Source: JBQTJN01 sp052387095 (GTDB lineage: Bacteria; Pseudomonadota; Alphaproteobacteria; Micavibrionales; Micavibrionaceae). From it: 64,000 bases of DNA. Of the stretch, positions 1-8,493 are shown in pieces (position 1 is the stretch's first letter; each line of letters begins with the position of its first letter). The translations under genes and the position numbers were made by a program. The notes under the pieces were generated by a model, which did not search any database, was not told where the DNA came from, and was given only the letters and a program-made list of their open reading frames with translations. Location: assembly GCA_052387095.1 (NCBI GenBank), contig JBQTJN010000018.1, positions 1-64,000 of the forward strand. The letters are read 5' to 3'.

Positions 1-67
1 CCCCGCCCGACATGGCGACCACGACCCGGGTCTCGCCCGGTTTTTTATCGATCCCTAAGGTATTCAT
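1..67 (-). CDS. mnmA: tRNA-specific 2-thiouridylase MnmA (5' end only)
   Basis: Only the first 22 codons lie in the window; the gene runs off the left edge. The visible N-terminus opens MNTLGIDKK and ends in VVVAMSGG, the start of the SGGxDS PP-loop that binds ATP in thiouridylases. The N-terminal wording is typical of alphaproteobacterial MnmA. MnmA places the 2-thio group on U34 of tRNA-Lys, Glu and Gln, using sulfur that starts at a cysteine desulfurase; such an enzyme is encoded 1.7 kb away. Another PP-loop enzyme is possible, but tilS is present elsewhere in this window. Confidence 0.8.
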   Translation of the reverse strand, partial: MNTLGIDKKPGETRVVVAMSGG

Positions 68-254
68 GAGGCTTTATATAAAATTTACGGGGTTAAAAAG
101 CAAATTTGCCGTAAAAAGACGCTTGCATATCAGATAATACCCATGTATTAGTTTTCATATTAATAAAAAGTATTAAACGGGCTGCGTAAAACATAATGAC
201 CATGACTGATCTTGCCGTCTTGTCTAATGCGCCTCTATCAGGGATTTCAAAGTC

Positions 255-1346
255 ATGCTGAGCGCGCTCATCGCCGACACCGCTTCTGGAGTAAATATTG
301 AGAATCATATTATTTATGAGCATGCAGGGGTCATTGCGATTAATAAACCCTCGCGCACGATATCAACAGGAAATTCTTATAATTCCATTTCCGAACTGAT
401 CAAGGCTTTCCGGGCTGCCTCATTTGTGCCGCAAGTTGCACATCGTCTGGATGTAAATACAACCGGGGTCTTTTTAATCGCCTGTGAAAGAGAAGCATTG
501 AGCGGTTTGAAAGCTCAATTTAAAGATCGGACGATCAAAAAAGAATATTGGGCTCTGCTTGACGGTGTACCTGAAAATAAGAGCGGTAGAATTGATAGCC
601 CCATACCTTGTTATGAGGAAGGTTCACATCAAGTTGTGCTGGAATATAAAAAGGCTGTAACAAACTATTATACGCTGCAAACTAATGATCTGGGCATGAG
701 TTTTGTTCGCTTTCAACCTTATACCGGCCGAACACATCAATTGAGGATTCATTCCGCTGATTGTTTAAAGGCGCCGATCATAGGTGATCGCGACTACCAC
801 AAAAATTTCTATCATGGTTTGAATGGAAGGAATGGGAACCGGATGATTTCCCATTATACAAAGGCGGCATTGCCCATGGAACTGGTACAGCAGATGGACG
901 GGCAGATGCTGCATGCACGGAGCATAAAATTCATTCACCCGCTCACAGGTAAAAAAGTGTTTATAGAGGCGCCTTTACCTGCAAACCGCGAAAATATCTG
1001 GAAAGGTTTGAATTTTGATCCGTCTTTTAAACAGAATAATCTAGCTATTGAACGGAACGATCTGCCCATCGAACAAAACGATCCGGTTATTCAACGGAAA
1101 GAGCCTGTCAAGATGATCAATGGCAGTGAAAATGTGAGGAAATGGCGGGAAGCTGTTAAGCAGGCCATGCAAGATACGCAGCCGGAAATTTGTAAAACCG
1201 CTCAAGCCATGACAAATTCCATAGTGGAAGAATTCAGCGGGGCGCGGCATTTGAAAAGAAGGGATGTTAAGGCCGCTCTCGAGCGCTATTATCCTGAGAC
1301 CACTGATCGCGCGAAGGCTTTGGAATATCTGCTCGCTGGTTTCTGA
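255..1346 (+). CDS. RluA-family pseudouridine synthase with unusual C-terminal tail
   Basis: The 363-residue protein carries the RluA-family catalytic motif HRLDVNTTG near residue 63 (catalytic Asp in HRLD) and the later GRTHQLRIH motif. It has no N-terminal S4 domain. Residues ~1-245 form the synthase domain. The remaining ~115 residues are not typical of the family: they contain three degenerate 7-residue repeats (DNA 1035-1097, period 21 bp) and then a helical, charged tail. Base composition is more AT-rich than the flanking genes, which hints at transfer. It is divergent from mnmA. The RNA target cannot be assigned from sequence. The start at 255 is the first in-frame ATG; a later start is possible. 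Confidence 0.8.
   Translation: MLSALIADTASGVNIENHIIYEHAGVIAINKPSRTISTGNSYNSISELIKAFRAASFVPQVAHRLDVNTTGVFLIACEREALSGLKAQFKDRTIKKEYWALLDGVPENKSGRIDSPIPCYEEGSHQVVLEYKKAVTNYYTLQTNDLGMSFVRFQPYTGRTHQLRIHSADCLKAPIIGDRDYHKNFYHGLNGRNGNRMISHYTKAALPMELVQQMDGQMLHARSIKFIHPLTGKKVFIEAPLPANRENIWKGLNFDPSFKQNNLAIERNDLPIEQNDPVIQRKEPVKMINGSENVRKWREAVKQAMQDTQPEICKTAQAMTNSIVEEFSGARHLKRRDVKAALERYYPETTDRAKALEYLLAGF
1035..1097 (+). repeat. three 21-bp tandem repeats inside the RluA-like gene
   Basis: Three consecutive 21-bp units (1035-1055, 1056-1076, 1077-1097) encode NNLAIER, NDLPIEQ and NDPVIQR. They are imperfect but in phase with the reading frame, and a fourth partial unit (KEPV) follows. They lie just after the synthase domain and look like a linker expanded by slippage or duplication. 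Confidence 0.7.
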
Positions 1347-1349
1347 TTT

Positions 1350-1688
1350 TTACCACCCCGTCTCCGTCCCCGGCATGGCAACAACCAACCCGTCCAGCGC
1401 ATTCGTGATTTTCACCTGGCATCCGAGCCGCGAGGTTTCGCGGATATCGAACGCGCCATCGAGAATATCTTTTTCCTCTTCGCTCTGCTCGTTATCCTCG
1501 GCCTCGACGCGTTTCACCCAGTCCGGGTGAATGTAGCAGTGACAGGTGGCACAGGCCATTGATCCGCCGCACACGCCCTCGATCCCTTCAAAGCCGCGGT
1601 CTTTCGCGATCTGCATGACCGACCAGTTTTCGGAGGCTTCCACCGTCTCGGTGGATCCGTCTTTAAGCAAAAAAGTAATTTCAGGCAT
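1350..1688 (-). CDS. [2Fe-2S] ferredoxin, adrenodoxin/Fdx type
   Basis: A 112-residue ferredoxin starting MPEITFLL. Cluster ligands are visible as Cys40, Cys46, Cys49 and Cys90 in the pattern CGGSMAC-AT-C ... LGC, as in ISC-type and adrenodoxin-type ferredoxins. Such ferredoxins pass electrons during Fe-S cluster assembly or to oxygenases. The start codon lies 8 nt inside the 3' end of the upstream cysteine desulfurase gene, so the two are one transcription unit and probably translationally coupled. No IscU, IscA or HscAB gene is seen nearby. A longer in-frame opening upstream lies within the desulfurase gene and was not used. Confidence 0.9.
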   Translation of the reverse strand: MPEITFLLKDGSTETVEASENWSVMQIAKDRGFEGIEGVCGGSMACATCHCYIHPDWVKRVEAEDNEQSEEEKDILDGAFDIRETSRLGCQVKITNALDGLVVAMPGTETGW

Positions 1689-2799
1689 GGGTTTTGGCTT
1701 TCGTTTGAATGCGGGCGCTGATTTTTGACCATATTTCGAGGAAGCGGTCAATATCGCCGGGCTTCGTATTCCATCCCATCGAAACACGCAGCGCGGCGCG
1801 TGCAATATCGTCGCCATATCCCATCGCGTGGAGAACGCTGCTGGCCTTGACAGTGCCGCTCGAGCAGGCTGAGCCGTTGCTGACACAGACGCCTTCGAGA
1901 TCAAGCGCCATCAGCAAAGTTTCAGCCGATGCGCCAGGCAGACTGAAGAAACACGTACCGGCGACGCGTGGAGAATTTTGCGCATGGATGACAACTTCGG
2001 GTGAAATTTTGTGAATCTCTTTTTCCAGACGGTCACGCAAGATCGATAATTCCTGGAACTCTTTTAAATCTTCCCGCGCCTCTTCCGCTGCCGCCCCAAA
2101 GCCCGCGATGCCGGCGGCGTTTTCCGTGCCTGCGCGCGTCTTTTTCTCCTGGCCGCCCCCCTCTAACAGGACGGGTGCGATGCCGCACAGACCCAGCGCC
2201 AGCGCGCCGACGCCTTGCGGGCCGCCTATTTTATGGGCGGACAGGGTGAGGAAATCAATCCCGTCCGGCGCCATGTCGATCGCGATTTTGCCCGCCGCCT
2301 GCACCGCATCGCAATGAAACAGCGCGCCGTGATTATGCGCCAGGGCCGCAATATCGCGCACGGGCTGTATTGCGCCGGTTTCATTATTCACATACATCAC
2401 GGCAACAAGTCCGGTCTTTTGAACTTTAAGCATTTTTTCCAGCGCGCCGAGATCAACAACACCGTCCTTTGTCACCGGGATTTTTTCGGACTCCAGCAGA
2501 ACCGCGCTCACGGAAGGATGCTCGATGGCAGAGATGAGCACACGCTCGCCGCTGAAAAATTTCAGAACCGTATTGTTGCCTTCCGTGGCGCCACTGTTGA
2601 AAATAACCTGCGCCGCGTTTGCGTTTACAAGCGCCGCGACTTTAAGGCGCGCATCCTCCACAATTTTACGCGCCGCGCGCCCAAAGCCGTGCACTGACGA
2701 CGCGTTGTGAGGCGCGTCCATCGCGCGCAGGACAGCATCCCGCGCGCCCGCGCGCATCGGAACAGTGGCGTTATAATCGAGATAAATTTTCTGAACCAT
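1681..2799 (-). CDS. cysteine desulfurase, NifS/IscS family
   Basis: A 372-residue PLP enzyme that takes sulfur from cysteine for Fe-S clusters and thiolated tRNA. The start MVQKIYLDYNAT is the family's standard N-terminus; an upstream ATG adding 17 residues is unlikely. Visible motifs are the substrate-site ATEGNN, the PLP lysine in SAHKIGGPQG, and the catalytic cysteine loop SNGSACSSGT. It is the first gene of a pair with the ferredoxin and lies in the same direction as mnmA. It is divergent from the alpha/beta hydrolase, an arrangement common in alphaproteobacteria next to Fe-S genes. Whether it serves ISC, SUF or tRNA thiolation is inference. Confidence 0.92.
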   Translation of the reverse strand: MVQKIYLDYNATVPMRAGARDAVLRAMDAPHNASSVHGFGRAARKIVEDARLKVAALVNANAAQVIFNSGATEGNNTVLKFFSGERVLISAIEHPSVSAVLLESEKIPVTKDGVVDLGALEKMLKVQKTGLVAVMYVNNETGAIQPVRDIAALAHNHGALFHCDAVQAAGKIAIDMAPDGIDFLTLSAHKIGGPQGVGALALGLCGIAPVLLEGGGQEKKTRAGTENAAGIAGFGAAAEEAREDLKEFQELSILRDRLEKEIHKISPEVVIHAQNSPRVAGTCFFSLPGASAETLLMALDLEGVCVSNGSACSSGTVKASSVLHAMGYGDDIARAALRVSMGWNTKPGDIDRFLEIWSKISARIQTKAKTHA

Positions 2800-2885
2800 G
2801 GTCCTGCTTATAGCATTGGATTTTAGAAAAAACGAAGCACAGTTTTTCATAAGAGAAAGTGCAGGCGAATATACTGTTTTTACCC

Positions 2886-2922
2886 TTGTGCATAAGACTC
2901 AGGAAAGTTCTATTATGCACAA
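2886..2922. promoter_or_regulatory. perfect 10-bp inverted repeat in divergent intergenic region
   Basis: TTGTGCATAA at 2886-2895 is repeated in inverted form as TTATGCACAA at 2913-2922, separated by 17 bp. It sits between the divergent cysteine desulfurase (start 2799) and alpha/beta hydrolase (start 3048). It could be a regulator operator or an RNA hairpin; no T-run follows, so it is not a classical terminator. Confidence 0.5.
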
Positions 2923-3047
2923 TAAAATCAAGTGCTTGTAATTATTTTATAGACACAGTGACCGGGCTTGTTATACAAAAGCGCAGGTGGTGTTTTTCAA
3001 AAAATTCATCACTGCCTTTTTATTACAAATCATACGGAAGGAATTCC

Positions 3048-3761
3048 ATGCCTGAAGTTATTTTCAACGGCCCCTCCGGCCGTCTCGAAGGCCGCTACTC
3101 CCACTCCAAGACAAAGAATGCCCCGCTCGCGCTGATCCTTCATCCAAGCCCCGAACACGGCGGTACGATGAATAACAAAATCACCTACATGATGTTCCAG
3201 GGGTTTGTCGCTCGCGGTTTCTCCGCGTTGCGTTTCAACTTTCGCGGTGTCGGAAGATCGCAGGGGATTTTCGATCGCGGTGAAGGCGAGCTTAGCGATG
3301 CGGCATCCGCACTCGACTGGATGCAGGAAATAAATCCGAATGCGCCTTATGTCTGGATCGCCGGCTTTTCTTTCGGTGCCTGGATCGGCATGCAGGTGCT
3401 GATGCGCCGCCCCGAGATCAAGGGTTTTATTTCAGTGGCTCCTCCGGCAAGCACCGTGGATTTCAGCTTCCTCGCACCCTGCCCGACATCGGGCCTGATT
3501 GTTCATGGTACGAAGGATGATGTGGTTCCTGAGGCCTCTGTCGCCGAATTTGTCGGCAAGCTGCACCAGCAAAAAGGCATCAGGATCGACTACCGCAAAA
3601 TCGAAGGCGCCAACCATTTCTTCCACAATCACACGGATCTGCTCATTGATCACATGCATGATCACCTGAACCGCCTCGATTACGGCGGCCGGATGGTCGG
3701 CGGCGCGCCTGCGCCGGTGCTCGAAGCGCCTGTGAAAAAGAAACGGGTCTCCGCCCGCTGA
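3048..3761 (+). CDS. alpha/beta hydrolase (COG2945-like)
   Basis: A 237-residue hydrolase starting MPEVIFNGPSG, preceded by an AAGGAA ribosome site at 3037-3042. Motifs: HPSPEHGGTMNN near residue 30, the oxyanion-side strand FRGVGRSQG, and the nucleophile elbow GFSFGAWIG (Ser in GFSFG). A late GANHFF motif carries the expected catalytic His. Relatives of this small cytosolic hydrolase often lie beside cysteine desulfurase or suf genes in alphaproteobacteria, as here, but their substrate is unknown. An in-frame extension upstream to 2859 was rejected because it crosses the inverted repeat and is not protein-like. Confidence 0.88.
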   Translation: MPEVIFNGPSGRLEGRYSHSKTKNAPLALILHPSPEHGGTMNNKITYMMFQGFVARGFSALRFNFRGVGRSQGIFDRGEGELSDAASALDWMQEINPNAPYVWIAGFSFGAWIGMQVLMRRPEIKGFISVAPPASTVDFSFLAPCPTSGLIVHGTKDDVVPEASVAEFVGKLHQQKGIRIDYRKIEGANHFFHNHTDLLIDHMHDHLNRLDYGGRMVGGAPAPVLEAPVKKKRVSAR

Positions 3762-3776
3762 AAATAAATTAATTCA

Positions 3777-3867
3777 CGTCATTGCGAGGAGGGACGTAGT
3801 CCCGACGTGGCAATCCAGTTTTAAAAAGTCTGGATCGCCACGCTCATTCCATTCGCTCGCGATGACG
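3777..3867. repeat. dispersed palindromic repeat, copy 1
   Basis: A 91-bp unit whose ends are inverted repeats: CGTCATTGCGAG at the left and CTCGCGATGACG at the right, with an internal GCAATCCAG / CTGGATCGC pair. Two further copies are at 21454-21550 and 22631-22727. Sequences of this type are scattered between genes in many bacterial genomes and are thought to be non-autonomous mobile elements. Here it lies between two convergent genes. Confidence 0.85.
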
Positions 3868-3881
3868 ATAGTAAACTAAAG

Positions 3882-4349
3882 TTATAAATTTTTAAGCGTC
3901 TTTTTCACTGCATTGACATGGTCCGGCACTTTCACCCCCCGCCAGGCCTGCGCGATCTTACCGTCCTTGTCGATCAGGAAGGTTGAGCGGTCGATACCCA
4001 TATATTTTTTGCCGTACATGCTTTTTTCCATCCATACACCGTAATCCTCACAGGTATGGCCCTCCTCATCCGACGCCAGCGGAAAATTAAGGCTGTATTT
4101 ATCACGGAACTTATCGTGCGACTTGACGCTGTCTTTTGAAATGCCGATCACCTGCGCGTTTAATGTGCCGAAATCAGCCAGCGCATCCCGAAAATCGCAA
4201 GATTCCTGTGTACAACCCGGCGTGTCATTCTTGGGATAAAAATAAAGAACGACAGTCTGCCCTTTAAATTGCGCTAGGGAAATCTCGCCGCCGCCATCCC
4301 GGGGCAATATAAAATCGGGGGCCTTATTGCCGGTTTCCGCTGGGCTCAT
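3882..4349 (-). CDS. bcp: thioredoxin-dependent peroxiredoxin, Bcp/PrxQ type
   Basis: A 155-residue peroxiredoxin that reduces hydrogen and organic peroxides in the cytoplasm. The signature PGCTQESC gives the peroxidatic Cys46 and resolving Cys51, the five-residue spacing typical of Bcp/PrxQ. The length is the family standard. It is divergent from the AsmA-like gene, with 109 bp between. A dispersed repeat lies just beyond its 3' end. Confidence 0.93.
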   Translation of the reverse strand: MSPAETGNKAPDFILPRDGGGEISLAQFKGQTVVLYFYPKNDTPGCTQESCDFRDALADFGTLNAQVIGISKDSVKSHDKFRDKYSLNFPLASDEEGHTCEDYGVWMEKSMYGKKYMGIDRSTFLIDKDGKIAQAWRGVKVPDHVNAVKKTLKNL

Positions 4350-4458
4350 GAAATAAAATCCTTATATCCATAGTATTAAAGCCACGGGTGGCCAAAGCCA
4401 GGGGCCTGATGTAGAAATAGATAGAGCCTTTCCGGGGTAAAATCAAAGCGGAGTTTAT

Positions 4459-7400
4459 TTGATCAGGCATTCAAAAATAATCGGCCGCCACGCGCTTTTC
4501 GTAACTGTTGAGGTGCTGGCAGTTGTCGCGGTTCTACTTGCCTGTGCGGGCGGCATGGTGGCTTCACGCCTGCGCACCGGGCCAATGGATGTCAGCTTTG
4601 CCCGCGGCTATATCGAAAGCGCGCTTCAGAATAAGGAGCGCGGCACCTACGCAACCATCAGCAGTGCGAAGCTGGAATGGCCGGACCTGCAGGGTCCGCT
4701 CATCCTCGATGTTCAGGAGATGAAATTTTTTAACCGTGGCGGCCGCGTCATCATGTCGATGGAGGACGCAACCCTTAAACTTTCGCGCGGCGCTCTGCTG
4801 ATCGGTCGCATCGCGCCGGTCGGTCTTGTTCTCGATAAGCCGGAGGTACGCCTTGTCCGCCGGGAGAGTGGTGGTCTCAGCATAGGTTTCGGCGCCCGCA
4901 GGCCCTCCTCGCCCGATGAAAAAGCGACGCCCACGGAAGAGCAGAAAGCCTTTACGGCCCGTATTCTGCAATATGTAGCGCGTCCCGGCCATGTGGCCGA
5001 TAAAAATGAGCCGCTGGCAACGCTTGAAACATTTGAAATCCATGAGGCTCATATTCGCGTCGAGGACCGCAAGACCGGCACGTCGTTCCAGCTCCCGTCC
5101 GCCGACTTTATTTTCAAGGCGCGGGAAGAGGGCCTGACCGCCAGCTTTTATGAATCCTTCCGCCCCGTCGGGATGCAGGCCTCATTTGTAAAAGCCGATC
5201 TGCTCATCCCCTGGGATGCAAAAAATGTCTATTTCAAAACGGTCATTCAGAATTTCGATGCCAACCGCTTGGCGGGCGGGAAGGTGGATGACAGTATCCA
5301 GGGCCCGCGCCAGAGCGCGTTCATCAGCGCAGAACTGGTCGCGATTTTTGACGGAGATTTGAATCCGCAGCATATGCGTCTTCTGGCGAAATCGCAAAGT
5401 GGGCATTTCATGTTGCCCGGCTATTACAGTCAGGCGCTGCCTTACCGGGATTTGTCGATCAAAGCGCTTTATAACGGTGCTCAAAAAAAACTCAAAGTCA
5501 CGGATTCGCAGGCGACGGTTCGCGGCGTGATCCTTAAAATGAATGCTGAACTCACCCGCAAGGACGATGTGATTTCCGGCCCCGTCATGGCTTCGATCAA
5601 TGAATTGGCGCAGGAGAAAATAAAACCACTCTGGCCGGACCTTTTGAAGAAGGAAAAAGCCCGCCGCTGGATCACGGAAAAAATCTCCGGCGTGACCTAT
5701 AAAAATCTTTACGGCGCGGTGAAACTTTCCCTGGAAAAAGGCGAGGAAGGCTGGGATACGAATATCAGCGACGTTCACGCCGGGTTTGATTTTGAAAATA
5801 TGAATGTCGATTATCGCCCGTCCATGATCCCGGTCAGTAACGGGCGCGGCAAAGGCGTATTTGACCTGCAAAAAGATACGTTGCGGGTCGAAGTTGCGAG
5901 CGCGAAAATTGGCGGCCTGCAATCCGGCAAAAGCATTTTCGAGATCGGCAACCTGGTCAAGGAAGGCCCCGGCACAGTGGCGCTTGATTTGAATATAAAC
6001 GGCCCTCTCGCTGCCGGCCTCGATTATTTATCGAAAGAGCCTATCGAACTGAAGAATGATTTTGACAGGGCGCGTATGCAGGGTGACATCGATGTCAATG
6101 TTAAGCTCAATTTGCCGACCACGGAGGATCTGCCGGTCGAAGACGTCAAGGTCGAAGGGACGGGAAAAATCAGCAATGCGCTGATCCCCGGGGTAATGAA
6201 CCGCTTCGACGTCACGGGCGGACCGTTTGCGATTACGGTGAAGGATAATGAATTTACCTTGAAGGGTTCCGGAAAAATCGAGGGAGAGGATATTACGCTC
6301 GATTACCGTGAATTCCTGCACAGCGAGGGCAAGCCTTATACAAGCAGAATCACGGCGCAGCTGCAGGCCGGTGCCGCTCTTCAGAATAAACTCGGTATGG
6401 ATTTAACTGATTTTGTGCAGGGCGCGTTGCCGGTCGATATGAATTATACGCAGTATGCGAACGATACGTCGCAAGCCGATCTGAAAATAAATCTGACGCC
6501 TGTGCAGTTAATCATCGCGCCATTCAATTACAGGAAGGAAGCGGACATTAAGGCGAATGCAAGCCTGACGGCAAAAATAGAGCAGGGCATCCTGAAGGGA
6601 GTTTCCGGTTTCAAAATCAACGCCCCCGGCTTTACGCTGGATGAAACAAAGCTTTCATTCTCACAGAAAACGGCAGAAACAAAACTGGCCCGCGCGGAAA
6701 TCGGACATTTTAAAATCGGCGACAGCCAGGGGCGGCTGGATGTCAGCACCGACAACGCTACCGGCGGTTATAAAGTGACAATGAACGCCGATTATTTCAA
6801 CCTCCGCCCTTACATCGAGGATAAAAAATCGGAGCCCGGTCCGCATCCGCCGCTTGATCTGAGCCTGAAAGTCCAGCGCGCCGGTATGTCGAACGATATC
6901 ATTTTCGGCCCGACCTCCATTGCGCTGGAGCGTAACGCACTCGGCAATTTCAATCGCTTTGAATTTTCATCCGACACCGGCAGGGGCCTGGTCGAGATCG
7001 CCTACAAACCCGATGGCGAAGGCCGCCGCTCTTTCAACATGACGGCCGCCGATGCGGGCGCCGCGCTACGCGCCTTTGATGTCTATGAAAACATGCGCGG
7101 CGGGGCCTTGAAAATCGAGGCCATGCCGATCAGCGGGCCGCAGGATCGTAACCTTGCCGGCCGCGCCGAGATCCGCGATTTTACGATTGTACACGCGCCG
7201 ACACTCGCGCGGCTTCTCGGCGCCTTGTCGCTGCCCGGCGTGCTCTCGCTCCTGAATGATGAAGGCCTGTCTTTCAGCAAGCTGCAGGCGGATACCAGGT
7301 GGGTCTTCCGCGAACCGGACAGCCTGATCACATTTAAAGACGGGCGCACATCGGGCAATGCCGTCGGATTCACATTTGATGGCAGCTTTGATCTTGCCAC

Positions 7401-7617
7401 CGATACAATCGATGTTGAGGGCACGATCGTCCCGTTATCCGAGGTGAATAAAATTATTTCCAAAATCCCGCTGGTCGGCGATATTTTAACAGGCGGCAGC
7501 AGTTCCGTATTCGCTGCGACCTACACAATCCGCGGGCCCTCTGAAAACCCGGATGTCATGGTCAATCCGCTAGCCGTGCTGGCACCCGGCATCCTCCGCC
7601 GCATTCTGTTTGAGTAG
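4459..7617 (+). CDS. AsmA-like / YhdP-type envelope protein (DUF3971, AsmA_2)
   Basis: A 1052-residue protein with one N-terminal membrane segment (residues ~12-35) and a very long beta-rich periplasmic part. The C-terminus, with VEGTIVPLSEVNKII and a final VNPLAVLAPGILR, is the ending usual in alphaproteobacterial AsmA_2 proteins. Members of the wider AsmA/TamB/YhdP group form hydrophobic bridges that move phospholipid between inner and outer membranes; this role is inferred here. The start is TTG, supported by AGCGGAG about 7 bp upstream. Its 3' end overlaps the convergent EamA gene by 48 bp. Confidence 0.85.
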   Translation: MIRHSKIIGRHALFVTVEVLAVVAVLLACAGGMVASRLRTGPMDVSFARGYIESALQNKERGTYATISSAKLEWPDLQGPLILDVQEMKFFNRGGRVIMSMEDATLKLSRGALLIGRIAPVGLVLDKPEVRLVRRESGGLSIGFGARRPSSPDEKATPTEEQKAFTARILQYVARPGHVADKNEPLATLETFEIHEAHIRVEDRKTGTSFQLPSADFIFKAREEGLTASFYESFRPVGMQASFVKADLLIPWDAKNVYFKTVIQNFDANRLAGGKVDDSIQGPRQSAFISAELVAIFDGDLNPQHMRLLAKSQSGHFMLPGYYSQALPYRDLSIKALYNGAQKKLKVTDSQATVRGVILKMNAELTRKDDVISGPVMASINELAQEKIKPLWPDLLKKEKARRWITEKISGVTYKNLYGAVKLSLEKGEEGWDTNISDVHAGFDFENMNVDYRPSMIPVSNGRGKGVFDLQKDTLRVEVASAKIGGLQSGKSIFEIGNLVKEGPGTVALDLNINGPLAAGLDYLSKEPIELKNDFDRARMQGDIDVNVKLNLPTTEDLPVEDVKVEGTGKISNALIPGVMNRFDVTGGPFAITVKDNEFTLKGSGKIEGEDITLDYREFLHSEGKPYTSRITAQLQAGAALQNKLGMDLTDFVQGALPVDMNYTQYANDTSQADLKINLTPVQLIIAPFNYRKEADIKANASLTAKIEQGILKGVSGFKINAPGFTLDETKLSFSQKTAETKLARAEIGHFKIGDSQGRLDVSTDNATGGYKVTMNADYFNLRPYIEDKKSEPGPHPPLDLSLKVQRAGMSNDIIFGPTSIALERNALGNFNRFEFSSDTGRGLVEIAYKPDGEGRRSFNMTAADAGAALRAFDVYENMRGGALKIEAMPISGPQDRNLAGRAEIRDFTIVHAPTLARLLGALSLPGVLSLLNDEGLSFSKLQADTRWVFREPDSLITFKDGRTSGNAVGFTFDGSFDLATDTIDVEGTIVPLSEVNKIISKIPLVGDILTGGSSSVFAATYTIRGPSENPDVMVNPLAVLAPGILRRILFE

Positions 7618-8493
7618 TGGTCTGCGCCTCATGGCAATGACATTGCCGCCGAGAATAAGCGCAACGCCGATAAAGGCCTGCGGCGTCCAGCTATAATTTT
7701 CGAAGAGTGTCGAGATGATAAGCGCTACAACCGGGAACAAAACCGCGGAGTAGGCCGCGCGATCGGCGCCGATCCGCTGCATCAGCGTAAAATAACAACC
7801 GAAGGCAATCACCGATCCGAACAGCGACAGGTAAAGAATCGACGTGATATAGGGTATAGACGTATCAAACGTAAGCTCCGCATCGCCGGCCAGCGCGAAG
7901 AGCAGCGAAAAACACGCGCCGTAAAACATGCCGTACATATTCGTGATGACGACGGGCATGCCCAGCCGGTTATTGCGGAAGGACATGATATTGCCGATCG
8001 AGGCGATATAGGTGGCAGCGAGGGAAATCAGCACGCCTTGCAATATCTTATCGCCGAGATAGAAATTGCCGATCTCCGGCCAGAACACGAAACCGATACC
8101 GAGCAGGCCGAGCGCGCTGGCGATCATAAATGTGCTATCAAGCGGGATCTTCAGGAAAATTCTCTGGTTCAGCGCATTCATCAGTGTGATGGTGGAGAAA
8201 CACACCGCAACCAGGCCGGTTGTCAGCATCGAAACGCCGAGATAGGACAGGTAATAATTCAGGCAGAATACGAAAAATCCCTGCAACCCGATAGAGCGGT
8301 GATCTGCAAGTGTGAGTTTCGTCTTTTTCAAATGCCCGCGCGCTGCGCAAAATAAGAATAACATTATCGCGGCGATGAAAAAACGGTAGCTGACAGACAG
8401 GAAGGGGTCGATGGTGCCGAGCTGGAATTTAATGACAAACCACGTCGAGCCCCAGATCAGGACGGCAGCGGCATAAAGAAGGACGTTTTGCAT
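7570..8493 (-). CDS. EamA/DMT-family transporter
   Basis: A 307-residue integral membrane protein with about ten hydrophobic segments in two EamA repeats (WGSTWFVIKF near the N-terminus, a second repeat from ~150). EamA proteins export metabolites or amino acids; the substrate cannot be read from sequence. Its ATG directly abuts the tyrS stop codon (8494), so it is the second gene of a tyrS operon. Its C-terminal 16 codons overlap the 3' end of the AsmA-like gene on the other strand. Confidence 0.88.
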   Translation of the reverse strand: MQNVLLYAAAVLIWGSTWFVIKFQLGTIDPFLSVSYRFFIAAIMLFLFCAARGHLKKTKLTLADHRSIGLQGFFVFCLNYYLSYLGVSMLTTGLVAVCFSTITLMNALNQRIFLKIPLDSTFMIASALGLLGIGFVFWPEIGNFYLGDKILQGVLISLAATYIASIGNIMSFRNNRLGMPVVITNMYGMFYGACFSLLFALAGDAELTFDTSIPYITSILYLSLFGSVIAFGCYFTLMQRIGADRAAYSAVLFPVVALIISTLFENYSWTPQAFIGVALILGGNVIAMRRRPLLKQNAAEDAGCQHG

